Assembly (NCBI GenBank): GCA_965248395.1 | Contig: OZ252103.1 | Location: 434,001 to 498,000 of the forward strand | Reading direction: 5' to 3' | DNA: 64,000 nucleotides | DNA from: JAAXHH01 sp965248395 | GTDB taxonomy: Bacteria; JAAXHH01 | Part shown: piece by piece, positions 15,797 through 25,721 of the stretch | Numbering within the stretch: the first letter of the stretch is position 1 | Layout: every line of letters starts with the position of its first letter | Program-made: the position numbers and the translations under genes | Notes under the pieces: generated by a model | What the model saw: only the letters and a program-made list of their open reading frames with translations | Databases searched by the model: none | Told to the model about the DNA's origin: nothing

Positions 15797-18700
15797 TCAC
15801 ATGTCGCAATTGGGCAGACTGAACCTGTGTAGATCATTGAGGGGCACTTCATAAAGTCCAGGTGGAATGCAGTCACTGAACCCATTGCCAAAGAGGTAGA
15901 GGATTTGAAGTTCAGAAAGATTGGTTAGCGAAGAGGGAATTGAACCAGACAAATCATTCTCGTTAAGGGATAAAGCTTCAAGGTTCTGTAAATCGCCAAG
16001 TGACGTCGGAATTGTCCCGTGTAACCTGTTTAAACCTAGGTTGAGAGTCGTCAGGGTTGAAAGACCGCTTAGTGATGGCGGGATGGTGCCTGTCAGTTCA
16101 TTGCCGTAGAGTTCCAGCAACCTTAATCCCACTAGACCGCCAAGCGACATGGGTATAGACCCCGACAAGTCGTTCTGATATAGAGATAGCCTCTCCAGAT
16201 TCGAAAGGTTTCCAAGTGACGGTGGGATGGTGCCATTTAAACCGTTTCCGCCAAGGGTGAGGGTTTTCAGGTTCGACAAATTTCCAAGCGAAGGAGGGAT
16301 CGACCCCGATAGTTCATTACCTGTAAGGGATAGAATCTCAAGTTTGGTTAGGTCGCTTATCGACGGGGGTATAGACCCCGACAGTTTGTTGAAGTCAAGA
16401 TATAGTTCCCGTAATTCCGACGTATCGTCGATTAACGAGGGTAGTGAACCCGTCAGGTCGTTTCCTCCAAGCCACAGCTCCCGCAACTTCGGGAGGTTGA
16501 TCAAGGAAGGTGGAATTGTACCCTTCAATTCGTTGTCAAAAAGATGAAGCACCTGCAATTCTGTCAGAACGCCAAGAGATGAAGGAAGTAATCCTGAAAG
16601 GCCGTTGCGTCCAAGATTAAGCTTAGTCACCCTCCTATCGGCGTCCGTGGTTACCCCATTCCACTCACCCAACGGCTCGTCACTCAGCCAGTTTGTATTG
16701 TTCGTCCAGTTCGGGCCGTCCGTGGCGTTGTAAAGCGCGACCAGCGCATCCCGGTCGGTCGAGCATTCAGGTACAATTGACCTATTCGGAATGCTCTCCA
16801 GCCACGTCTGAAACTCGGCATTTTCCGGCGCGCACAGTCGCGTGGAATCCAGATTCAGATATTCGAGATTCAACTTAACCCACGACAACGGTAGTGGTCC
16901 GGCCAGGTCGGCGTTGTGGTTGAGTATTAGACGCTGCAGATTAGAAAGATCGCCTAACTCCGGAGGCACTCCGCCTGTGAGTTGATTATTGTTCAGATCG
17001 ATCTGCTTTACGCTTTCCAGTTGTCCCAGTTCAGAAGGGATCGCGCCAGAAATCTGGTTGTTGTGTAGTAAAAGATCCACCAGGTTCTTTAGTTGGCCCA
17101 GTTTGGGAGGGATACTACCGGTCAGTTGGTTTTTGTGTAAAGTGAGTATCTGAAGGTTTTGCAGTTGGCCGAGCTCGGGGGGGATGCTGCCTGACAAATG
17201 GTTATACTCAAGACCAATGGTATTAAGGTTAGTTAGTTGACCCAGTTCGGGTGGGATACTACCATTAAAATTGTTATCGTTTAATATGACGATGAAGAGG
17301 CTGGCCATCTGACCAAGCACCGGTGATAACTCGCCTGACAAACTGTTTTTCGGTGCCCACAGCGTGGTCAGGCCTTTCAATTGACCCAGCTCCAGCGGCA
17401 GATCACCGGTCAACTGATTAAAACCCAGATGCAGCGTATGCAATTCACTTAACTGGCCAAGTTCGGCAGGGATACCGCCCGTTAACTTATTCATGTCGAG
17501 ATTCAAAAGTGTTAGTTCGGACAGACTGCCCAATTCAGAGGGGAGTTTCCCTGAGAGGTCGTTTTCGCGAAGAAACAACTCGATAACACGTCCATTCTCA
17601 CCGGTTGTCACGCCGTGCCACTCCCCGAGAGGCAGATTACTCAGCCAGTTTTCGTTGTTCTTCCAGTTCGGTCCGTCTGTGGCGTCGTAAAGCTTGATGA
17701 GTGCATCCCTGTCGTTCGAAGGGGTGCATTCAGTGACACCGGACTGATGTGGTATGCTTGCCAGCCAAATCTGGAAGGCTGCGGTGGCGGGCACGCACAA
17801 CTGCGTTCCTTCCAGGTGCAAGGTCCTTAAGGAGGTAATGGCGGTTATTTCAATGGGTATCGAACCGATCAGGTTTTCATTGTTTTTCAGATTCAATGTA
17901 TCCAGTGTTCTGATTTCTCCGATTTCAGGCGGAAGTCTTCCCGAAAATCGGTTTTCGTCAAGGTGTAAGTACTTAAGCATACTCAATTTACCAATTTCGG
18001 GCTGGATCTCACCGGATAGCTGGTTGTTTGCAAGTCGCAATTTCTCAAGCGATTTCAGATTATATATCTCGGGAGGGATCTCGCCGGTTAGCTGGTTGAT
18101 ATATAATTCAATTACTACGAGAGAATCCAGTTGACCGATTTCAGGCGGGATCTCGCCGCCTAACTGGTTATTGCTTAACAACAGGCTAAGAAGACTGCTG
18201 AGGTTACCGACCTCGGACGGTATCCTTCCGGTCAACTGGTTCTCGAAAAGCCAGAGTGATTTCAGCGTGGAAAGTCTGCCGACTTCCGGCGGGATTTCGC
18301 CGGTAAACTGATTACTATACAGAAGCAATTCAATCAGGTTGTGTAGTTGCCCGATTTCAGACGGGATCTCGCCAGATAGTTGGTTTTCATACAACAGCAG
18401 ACCTTTAAGGGATGTTAACTGAAGGATTTCGACAGGAATTCCACCAATGAGTTGATTTCCACCTAGGTTCAAACGCTGCAGGTTACCAAGTAGTCCGAAT
18501 TCAGGCGGCAAGTTACCGGTCAGGTGGTTTTTATATAGGACTAATTCCTTCAGGTTTTGTAGCTGTGCTATCTCCGGCGGTAGATTACCGGTCAGCCGAT
18601 TTTCCGGTAGGTACAGCCTTGTAAGGTTCAGTAGCTGCCCTATTTCTGGCGGTAGATTACCGGTCAGGTTGTTACCTAACAGGTTCAGTTCGATCACCCT

Positions 18701-20025
18701 GCCATCAACGTCCGTGGTAACCCCATACCATTCCCCAATCGGCGCGGCGCTCTTCCAACTGGTGTCGTCTGTCCAGTTCGGACCGTCCGTCGCGTGGTAG
18801 AGGGCGATGAGCGCTTCCCTGTCTGTGGAAGGTTCAGGCGGTGGTGGCGGTGGTTCTGGCTCCTCGATCTCAACGTTTATCGTAGCGAACGTCGAGACAC
18901 CGCCCGAGGTGGCGGTGATCTGCGTGGTACCGTTCGATGCCGCCGTAACAAGTCCGTTTGCGTCCACCACGGCTACCGCAGGAACGTTGCTCGACCACGT
19001 GACCATGGCTCCTACTATGATTTCATCGTTTGTATCGTAGACCGTAGCAGCCAGCTGCAGGGTCTCCCCCATCTCCGTCAGGATCGCCGACGGAGGGCTT
19101 ATCTCGATGCGTGCGGTAACGGGTGGCGGCGGGGGCGGTACCGTGCCCTCGATGACTACATGGATCGTCGCGAACGTTGTGATGCCTCCGGAGGTGGCCG
19201 TGACCAGCGTGGTGCCGTTAGCAACCGCGCTCACCAGGCCGGTAGTGTCCACCGCGGCCACTTCAGGGTGGCTGCTTGACCACGCCACTGGCGCGTCCGG
19301 GATGGCCACGCCATCGATGTCGTACACCAGGGCGTCCAGCTTAAGGCTCTGGCCGACTGACGTCAGCGTTGCCTGAGATATGTTGAGCTCTATCCTTGCC
19401 GCCGGCTTCGGGATCACTACATATACAGGACTGGACGAAGACACGCCACCCGACGTCCCCGTGATCTGCGTGGTTCCGCTCGACACTGCCGTCACCAGGC
19501 CGTTGGCGTCTACCGTGGCGTATTGGGGGTCGCTGCTGGACCACACCAAGGCCGCTCCGGGGATGATCGTGTCGCCGGTGTCTTTAACCTCGGCCGTCAG
19601 CTGTACGGTCTCGCCTGGCGTCGTCAGCGTTACCGATGACGGCATGATGATTATGCTGCCCGCCTCCTGCATCACGGTAACGGTCGCGCTGGCCGTGGCG
19701 TACCCCGACGACACCGTGATCTGCGTTCTACCCATCGACAATGCCGTCACAAGGCCCTGTTGCTGACCGTGGCGATCTTCTCACTACCACTTCTAAAGAA
19801 TATCGTCGCGTCCGGGATCACCCTGCTATCCTGGTCCAGCACCGTGGCGTTGATCAGCACCCGTTGACCGATGGAGGTGAGCACAACCGAATACGACGAC
19901 AACGTGATAGAGGAAGGCTCCTGTATCGCCGGTTCTGAGGGACTTTTGACACAGGCGGACAGCATGAACAGGGGCAGCACAAGGAAACAACGAAGAAAGC
20001 GAAACCGAGGGGACACCAATATCAA
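15797..20025 (-). pseudogene. Giant LRR/BIG2 surface lipoprotein, frameshifted near its N-terminus
   Basis: Together the two frames encode about 1409 residues. The N-terminal piece (20025 to about 19752) has a lipoprotein signal ending LFMLSAC, then half of a first BIG2 domain, and stops at TGA after SNRAL. The next frame resumes as VTALSMGRTQITVSSG, which continues the same domain exactly as in the paralogue at 20097-21878. One inserted base near 19755-19762 restores the reading. Three more BIG2 domains follow, then proline-rich linkers (PPPPPP) and three blocks of 24-residue leucine-rich repeats, each introduced by a DREALIALYHATDGPNWT-like cap. It is expected on the cell surface as an adhesin-like or host-contact protein. 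The frameshift may be real decay, phase variation or an assembly error. Confidence 0.75.
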
Positions 20026-20096
20026 ATCATGGTCCTGTGGGATAGTCTAACACCCGAGGCTGCTCGAAGCCGCATCGGACTGTCTTCCGATGCACC

Positions 20097-21878
20097 CTAA
20101 GGCGAGCATGCCATAATTCCGGTTTTAGTTGGAATACCCGCCAGCCACGCCTGGAATGCGGCATCCGAAGGTACGCACAACTGCGTGGAGTCCAGCGTCA
20201 ATGTAGACAGGTTCACATTGCCCAGCGATAAGGGCAACGGACCCGACATTCCGCGATTGTTCCGAAGCTCCAATGATCTCATGTTGGTCAGGTTTCCAAG
20301 CTCCGAGGGAACCCCTCCCGAGAGTTGATTGAAATGCAGTTCGAACTGTACCACGCTTTCCAGTTGCCCGAGTTCAGGAGGAATACTGCCGGTCAATTGA
20401 TTGTGGTGCAATATAAGATACTCGAGGTTGGTCCACCGCCCGAGTTCAGGAGGGATGTTGCCCGTCAACCGATTATTGTCGAGCCAGATGCTCTCGAGAC
20501 TGGCCAGTTGGCCCAATTCTGGAGGGATACTGCCTGTGAAATCGTTATCCCTAAAATCCAATGTATTAAGGTTGTCCAATTGGCCCAGTTCCGGAGGGAT
20601 GCCGCCTGATATCTCGTTAGCGCTGAGTATCCATGTTTCCAGGTTGCTCAGGTTGCTCAGTTCGACAGGGATACTGCCGGACAATTGGTTGCCGTCGAGC
20701 CGCAACGAGGTCAGGTTGCTCAACTGTCCCAGTTCGTGAGGAAGACCACCCGTCAACTGATTTAAGCCAAAATCCATCGAGGTCAGGTTTTTAAGATTCC
20801 TCAGTTCCCCGGGAATCGGACCCACCAGGTTGTTTGCTCTCAGGCGCAGTTCAGACACCCGCCCATCGGCGTCGGTGATCACACCGTACCAGTTTCCGAG
20901 AGGTATGTTACTTACCCAGTTGGAATGGTTCGTCCAGTTCGGGCCACCCGTCGCATTGTAAAAAGCGATTAACACCGCTTTATCGATCGCAGGTCCCGTG
21001 CCCCTCAAGTCAACGTGTATCGTCGCGAACGCCGAGACGCTCCCCGAGGTGGCGATGATCCGCGCAGTACCGCTGGAGAACGCGGTCACAAGGCCACTGT
21101 CATTGACCGTGGCGACTACAGGGTCACCGCTGGACCACACCACCGATGCATCAGGTACGGCCACACCATCGATGTCGAACACCACGGCACTTAACTGGAC
21201 GCTCTGGCCGATCGACGTCAGCGTTGCAGTAGAAATGTTGATGGATATACTTCCCGCCTCCGGCGCGAAAACCACGGACACGGGTGCGGACTCCGAGACG
21301 AGGTCCGTAGTAGCAGTGATCTGCGTGGTACCTCTCGACACCGCGGTCACAAGGCCATTGTTGTCAACCGTGGCGACTGAAGGATCACTGGTGGACCACA
21401 CCACCGCCGCGCCGGGAATGGCCGAGTTACCGGTGTCGTGCACAACGGCCTCCAGCTGGACCGTCGCGCCAACAGTCTCAAGCGTCGCCGATTCTGGGGT
21501 AATTGTTATGCTTCCCGCCTCCTGCACGACGGAAACGCTCACACTTGCCGAGGCGAAGCCAAACGTGGCGGTGATCCGCGCGGTACCATTAGACACCGCG
21601 GTCACCAGTCCGCCGGGACTGACCATGGCGACTCTCGCGCTACTGCTTGTCCAGGTAACCACAGCGCCTGAAATTACCTTGCTTTCCTGGTCCAACACCG
21701 TTGCGTTGATCTGTGTCGATTGACCGATGGCGGTGAGTACAACGTTATTCGGCGACAGGTTGATAAGAGAAGGTATCTGCGTCGGCGGTTCCGTGGGACT
21801 GTCTTTGCTACAGGCGGTCAGAGCGAGCAAGACTAGACTTAAAAAGACAGCTACGCAACTACGGTGGAAGCTGGACAC
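20097..21878 (-). CDS. LRR/BIG2 surface lipoprotein
   Basis: This 593-residue lipoprotein has a signal peptide ending in LALTAC, with lipid-accepting Cys 23. After a short Pro/Thr linker come three bacterial immunoglobulin-like (BIG2) domains (about 35-290), each with the motif GLVTAVSNGTARITA or a close variant. A cap (NATGGPNWTNHSNW) leads into about ten plant-type leucine-rich repeats of the form LGQLxNLTSLxLxxNQLxGxIP. It is an intact, shorter paralogue of the gene at 15797-20025 and lies directly upstream of it, so the two arose by duplication and are probably co-transcribed. Likely role: binding a surface ligand or host molecule; this is inferred from domain type alone. Confidence 0.88.
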   Translation of the reverse strand: MSSFHRSCVAVFLSLVLLALTACSKDSPTEPPTQIPSLINLSPNNVVLTAIGQSTQINATVLDQESKVISGAVVTWTSSSARVAMVSPGGLVTAVSNGTARITATFGFASASVSVSVVQEAGSITITPESATLETVGATVQLEAVVHDTGNSAIPGAAVVWSTSDPSVATVDNNGLVTAVSRGTTQITATTDLVSESAPVSVVFAPEAGSISINISTATLTSIGQSVQLSAVVFDIDGVAVPDASVVWSSGDPVVATVNDSGLVTAFSSGTARIIATSGSVSAFATIHVDLRGTGPAIDKAVLIAFYNATGGPNWTNHSNWVSNIPLGNWYGVITDADGRVSELRLRANNLVGPIPGELRNLKNLTSMDFGLNQLTGGLPHELGQLSNLTSLRLDGNQLSGSIPVELSNLSNLETWILSANEISGGIPPELGQLDNLNTLDFRDNDFTGSIPPELGQLASLESIWLDNNRLTGNIPPELGRWTNLEYLILHHNQLTGSIPPELGQLESVVQFELHFNQLSGGVPSELGNLTNMRSLELRNNRGMSGPLPLSLGNVNLSTLTLDSTQLCVPSDAAFQAWLAGIPTKTGIMACSP

Positions 21879-22022
21879 TTTGGAGTTTCCTGGATGGGGG
21901 TTGTAAGCGTAGAAAGGTAATTATGAGTTATCTATTCATCATGGTCAACTTTATAATGTTGTAGAAACAATGTATATACATCATCAGGTCTCTCAAGACC
22001 ATGGAAGGGCATAAGGGAGTTC

Positions 22023-22352
22023 ATGATGAACGATGATGTGTTAGCCGGTCGGATTCGACCGATACTTTCGCAGTGGAAGGGATACTCCGAGAGAAATATG
22101 TTCGGTGGGGTGTGCTTCATGATCAACGGCAACATGTGCGTGGGGACGTGGAAGGACTCGCTCATCGTACGGCTCGATCGCAATTTGCACGATGAAACAC
22201 TGGTAGAACCGCATACGAAACCCGCCGACATCACCGGGCGGACCATGAAGGGATGGGTGCTCGTAGCGCCGCCGGGAATCGCTTCCGAGCAGACTCTGGA
22301 AGTGTGGCTGAGCAGGGCCGCGGAATACGCCGCTTCGCTCCCGCCCAAGTGA
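22023..22352 (+). CDS. TfoX N-terminal domain protein
   Basis: This 109-residue protein matches the TfoX/Sxy N-terminal domain: an RNMFGGVCFMINGNM core, then VRLDR and a C-terminal KGWVLVAPPG segment. In gamma-proteobacteria TfoX activates competence, but stand-alone N-terminal domains like this are widespread and their role is not settled. An AGGGAG ribosome site precedes ATG 22023. The gene is divergent from the LRR genes and convergent with dnaE2. The length is normal for the single-domain form. Confidence 0.85.
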   Translation: MMNDDVLAGRIRPILSQWKGYSERNMFGGVCFMINGNMCVGTWKDSLIVRLDRNLHDETLVEPHTKPADITGRTMKGWVLVAPPGIASEQTLEVWLSRAAEYAASLPPK

Positions 22353-22517
22353 AGGCTTCGGTACCGTCTGATTGCAAGTCTGACCACCGTCCAATTGCAA
22401 GTGTGATATCACTAAAGTATTGAATTAACTTTATTGGGTCATTTCAACACCGGTTACGGCACGAGTTCGATTGTCATCGGTTTAATCTACTCGTTCGTGT
22501 CCGATTCCCACCTACCC

Positions 22518-25500
22518 TCACCGGAAATCCCGGCTCCGAAGGCGGAGCGAGCGGTCCTCAAGCTTCGGATCCCAGACCGCCTCGACCACGAGGTGGACCA
22601 CCCCTTCGCCTACCTGCAGGTTTCCGGTCACGCCCATGCAGTGCAGCGTCCTGGCCAGCAGGGCGTTGTGTTCGAACACCTTCTCCCAGATGACCAGGTT
22701 CACGAAGCCGGTCTCATCCTCCAGCGTCATGAAGGTGACGCCCTGGGCGGTCCCCGGGCGCTGGCGGCAGATGACCAGGCCCACGTAGCGGACCGCGCGG
22801 CCGTCCGGCATTCCGTTGAGTTCCCGCGCGGTAGGCAGTCCCCGGGCGGCGAGTTCGGAGCGCCGCGGCTTGAGGAGGTGCCCCTGGACACTGTGGCCGG
22901 CGGCCTGGTGATCCCAGAGAATGGTCTCCAGACCGTTCAGGGGCTGAAAACGGGGCAGGGGGGCGCGGGTTTTGAGTGACAACGAGGGTTGCCGCCGGGC
23001 TTCGGTCCCCAGGACCTGCCAGAGGGCGCCGCGACGGTCCAGGCCGAAACACGCGAAGGCGCCCGCCTCGGCCAGGGACTCCAGCTTGTCCTCGTGGAGC
23101 CCACTCCGCCGGGCGACGTCCGGGACGTCGCGGAAGGGTGCCTGCTCCATGGCCGCTTCCAGTCTCTCCCCGTCCCCTTCCCCCAGTCCGCGGACGTAGC
23201 GCAGGCCCATGCGGACCGCGAAACGTTTGTGTTCCTCGTTGCTACGCGCTCCACCTCCTCCGACAGCACTCCCGATCTCCTCCAGCGTGCAGTCCCAGTG
23301 GCTGTGGCGCATGCTCACCGGGCGCACCTCCACCCCGTGTATCCGGGCGTCGTTGACGATGGTGGAGGGCGAGTAGAACCCCATCGGCTGGGCGTTAAGC
23401 AGGGCGCAGGTGAACTCGGCAGGATAGTGGCACCGCAGGTAGGCGGTGGCGTAGGCGATGTGGGCGAAGCTGGCGGCGTGGCTCTCCGGAAAGCCGTACT
23501 CGCCGAACCCGCGGATCTGCATAAAGACATGCTCGGCGAATTCCTGCGTGATGCCCTTCTTGATCATGCGCGAGACCAGCCGTTCCCGGTGCCGCTCGAT
23601 CCGTCCCGAACGCCGCCATGCGGCCATGTCCCGCCGGAGCTGGTCGGCCTCGCCGGGGGTGTAGTCCGCCGCCACCATGGCCAGCTGCATCACCTGCTCC
23701 TGGAAGAGGGGCACGCCCAGGGTCTTCTTCAGGACGGGCACGAGGGATTCGTGGGGATAGACGATCTCTTCCTCTCCGTTGCGCCGCCGCAGGTAGGGAT
23801 GGACCATGCCGCCCGTGATGGGTCCGGGCCGGACGATGCTGATCTCGATCACCAGGTCGTAGTAGCTGCGCGGCTTCAGGCGCCCCAGCATGGCCATCTG
23901 GGCCCGGCTCTCGATCTGGAACACCCCCACGGTGTCGCTGCGGCAGATCAGGTCGAAGGTGGCCTTGTCCTCCCGGGGAAGCGTGGCCAGGGAAAGTTCC
24001 AGCCCACGGTGCCGCCGCAGGAGGTCGAAGCCGAGGTGCATCAGGTTGAGGGCGCCCAGACCCAGGAGGTCCACCTTGAACAGCCCCGCGTCCTCCACGT
24101 CCTCCTTGTCCCACTGGATCACCGTCCGACCCTCCATGGTGGCGTTCTCGATCGGCACCAGGTCGTGGACGGGATGGTGGCCCAGCAGGAAGCCCCCGGG
24201 GTGGATGGAGAGATGGCGGGGGAAATCCTGGATCTCCCGCACCAGGTCGCAGAGGTGGCGCAGGGCCGGGTTCTGAGGGTCGAGGCCCGCCTGCCGGATG
24301 AAGGCCTCGTCCCAGTGCCCGTGGGACACCTGCCGGGCCAGGCGGTCCAGGCCGGTGGCCGGAATCTCGAGCACCTTGCCCACCTCCCGGATGGCGGACC
24401 GGTAGCGGTAGCGAACCACGTTGGCCACCATGGCGGCGTGGGTGCGCCCGTACTTCTGGTACACGTGCCGGATCACCTCTTCCCGGCGGTTGTGCTCGAT
24501 GTCCAGGTCGATGTCCGGCGGCTCGGCCCGTTCCCTGGACAGAAAACGCTCGAAGAGAAGGTTCACCTGGGTGGGGTCCACGCCGGTGATGCCCAGGGAG
24601 AAGCAGACGGCGGAATTGGCCGCCGACCCGCGTCCCTGGCAGAGGATGTGCTGGCGGCGGCAAAACTCCACGATCTCGTGCATGGTCAGGAAATAGCCCT
24701 CGTACTCCAGTTCCCGGATCAGCGCGAGTTCCTTCTTCAACTGGGGGACCTGCGTCCCGAACTTGTCGCCCAGGCGGCGGGCCGCGCCCTCGAAGGTGCG
24801 ATCCTCCAGGTACTGGATGGAGGTCTTGCCCTTCGGAAGACGTTCCAACGGGTAGCGGTAGCGCAGTTCCGCGAGCGAGAAGGTGCAGCGTTCGGCCACC
24901 TCGCGGGTCCGCTCGAGCGACATCGGGTCATCGGCGAAGAGGCGCGCCATGTCTTCCGGGGCCTTCAGGGCGTGCTGGTCGTTCGGCCGGATGAGGCGGC
25001 CGGCCGCGGGCAGCGTCACCCCCTCCCGGATGCAGGTCAGCACGTCCTGCAGGCGCCGCCGTTCGGGCGCGTGGTAGAGGACCTCCACGGCGGCCGCGGT
25101 GGGAAGTCCGAAGCGGTCGGCCAGCTCCCGGAGACGGATCTCCCGCAGAACCTCCTCCGCCCGCCGGTGCCGGGCCAGCAGCACGTAGAGGCGGTCTCCG
25201 AAAGCCGCGCGGAGCTTCTCCAGGATGGGCTCGGACCCGCAAAGGCCACGCGCGCTGCCGCGACCCGGTATGCTGCCGCCCGCCTCCGCAACGCGGCCCC
25301 CGTGCGCCGTCCCAGCCTCGCCGATCCACAGGGCGATCATGCCGGGACTATGTCGGCAAACCTCCTCCCAGCTCACCCTGCAGTTCCCCTTGGAAGCGCG
25401 TAGGTGCCCGGTGCTCAGCAGCCGGCAGAGCCGGGCGTAGCCTTCCCGGTTCTGCACCAGCAGCAGGATCTCCGAGCCGTCCTGGAGTCTGACCTGCGAT

Positions 25501-25721
25501 CCCACGACCAGGTGGACGTCTAGTTCCCGGGCGCGAACGTGCGCCCGGACGATGCCGTACACGCCGTTACGGTCGGTGAGGGCCAGGGAGGAAATGCCCA
25601 TGTGCCGGCAGGCTTCCACCAGTTCCTCGGGATGGTTGGCTCCTTCCAGGAAGGAGTAGTTGCTCTTGCACCAGAGGGGCGCGTAGGATGCCTGGGGCGG
25701 CAAAGAAGCCCCCGCGGTCAT
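22518..25721 (-). CDS. dnaE2: Error-prone DNA polymerase DnaE2
   Basis: This 1067-residue C-family polymerase starts at ATG 25721, which overlaps the imuB stop as ATGA; longer open frame upstream is antisense to nothing real and is not part of it. The PHP domain is at 12-80, the palm has QGRGSAANS near 360 and the catalytic PDIDLDIEHNRREE near 402, and an OB-fold lies near 950-1040. DnaE2 copies past DNA damage with low fidelity and needs ImuA and ImuB to work. It is the last gene of the lexA-imuA-imuB-dnaE2 operon and so should be switched on by DNA damage. The region is markedly GC-rich compared with the RiPP cluster. Confidence 0.96.
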   Translation of the reverse strand: MTAGASLPPQASYAPLWCKSNYSFLEGANHPEELVEACRHMGISSLALTDRNGVYGIVRAHVRARELDVHLVVGSQVRLQDGSEILLLVQNREGYARLCRLLSTGHLRASKGNCRVSWEEVCRHSPGMIALWIGEAGTAHGGRVAEAGGSIPGRGSARGLCGSEPILEKLRAAFGDRLYVLLARHRRAEEVLREIRLRELADRFGLPTAAAVEVLYHAPERRRLQDVLTCIREGVTLPAAGRLIRPNDQHALKAPEDMARLFADDPMSLERTREVAERCTFSLAELRYRYPLERLPKGKTSIQYLEDRTFEGAARRLGDKFGTQVPQLKKELALIRELEYEGYFLTMHEIVEFCRRQHILCQGRGSAANSAVCFSLGITGVDPTQVNLLFERFLSRERAEPPDIDLDIEHNRREEVIRHVYQKYGRTHAAMVANVVRYRYRSAIREVGKVLEIPATGLDRLARQVSHGHWDEAFIRQAGLDPQNPALRHLCDLVREIQDFPRHLSIHPGGFLLGHHPVHDLVPIENATMEGRTVIQWDKEDVEDAGLFKVDLLGLGALNLMHLGFDLLRRHRGLELSLATLPREDKATFDLICRSDTVGVFQIESRAQMAMLGRLKPRSYYDLVIEISIVRPGPITGGMVHPYLRRRNGEEEIVYPHESLVPVLKKTLGVPLFQEQVMQLAMVAADYTPGEADQLRRDMAAWRRSGRIERHRERLVSRMIKKGITQEFAEHVFMQIRGFGEYGFPESHAASFAHIAYATAYLRCHYPAEFTCALLNAQPMGFYSPSTIVNDARIHGVEVRPVSMRHSHWDCTLEEIGSAVGGGGARSNEEHKRFAVRMGLRYVRGLGEGDGERLEAAMEQAPFRDVPDVARRSGLHEDKLESLAEAGAFACFGLDRRGALWQVLGTEARRQPSLSLKTRAPLPRFQPLNGLETILWDHQAAGHSVQGHLLKPRRSELAARGLPTARELNGMPDGRAVRYVGLVICRQRPGTAQGVTFMTLEDETGFVNLVIWEKVFEHNALLARTLHCMGVTGNLQVGEGVVHLVVEAVWDPKLEDRSLRLRSRDFR

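Noticed and set aside
15900..18700. Regular repeats resembling a tandem or CRISPR-like array
   Set aside because: The period of about 72 bp is that of 24-residue leucine-rich repeats in a coding frame; there are no conserved repeats with unique spacers.
22989..25403. 804-codon plus-strand open frame opposite dnaE2
   Set aside because: Antisense shadow of a GC-rich gene with full polymerase motifs on the other strand. The same holds for 25688-27511 opposite imuB and 5538-9556 opposite lhr.
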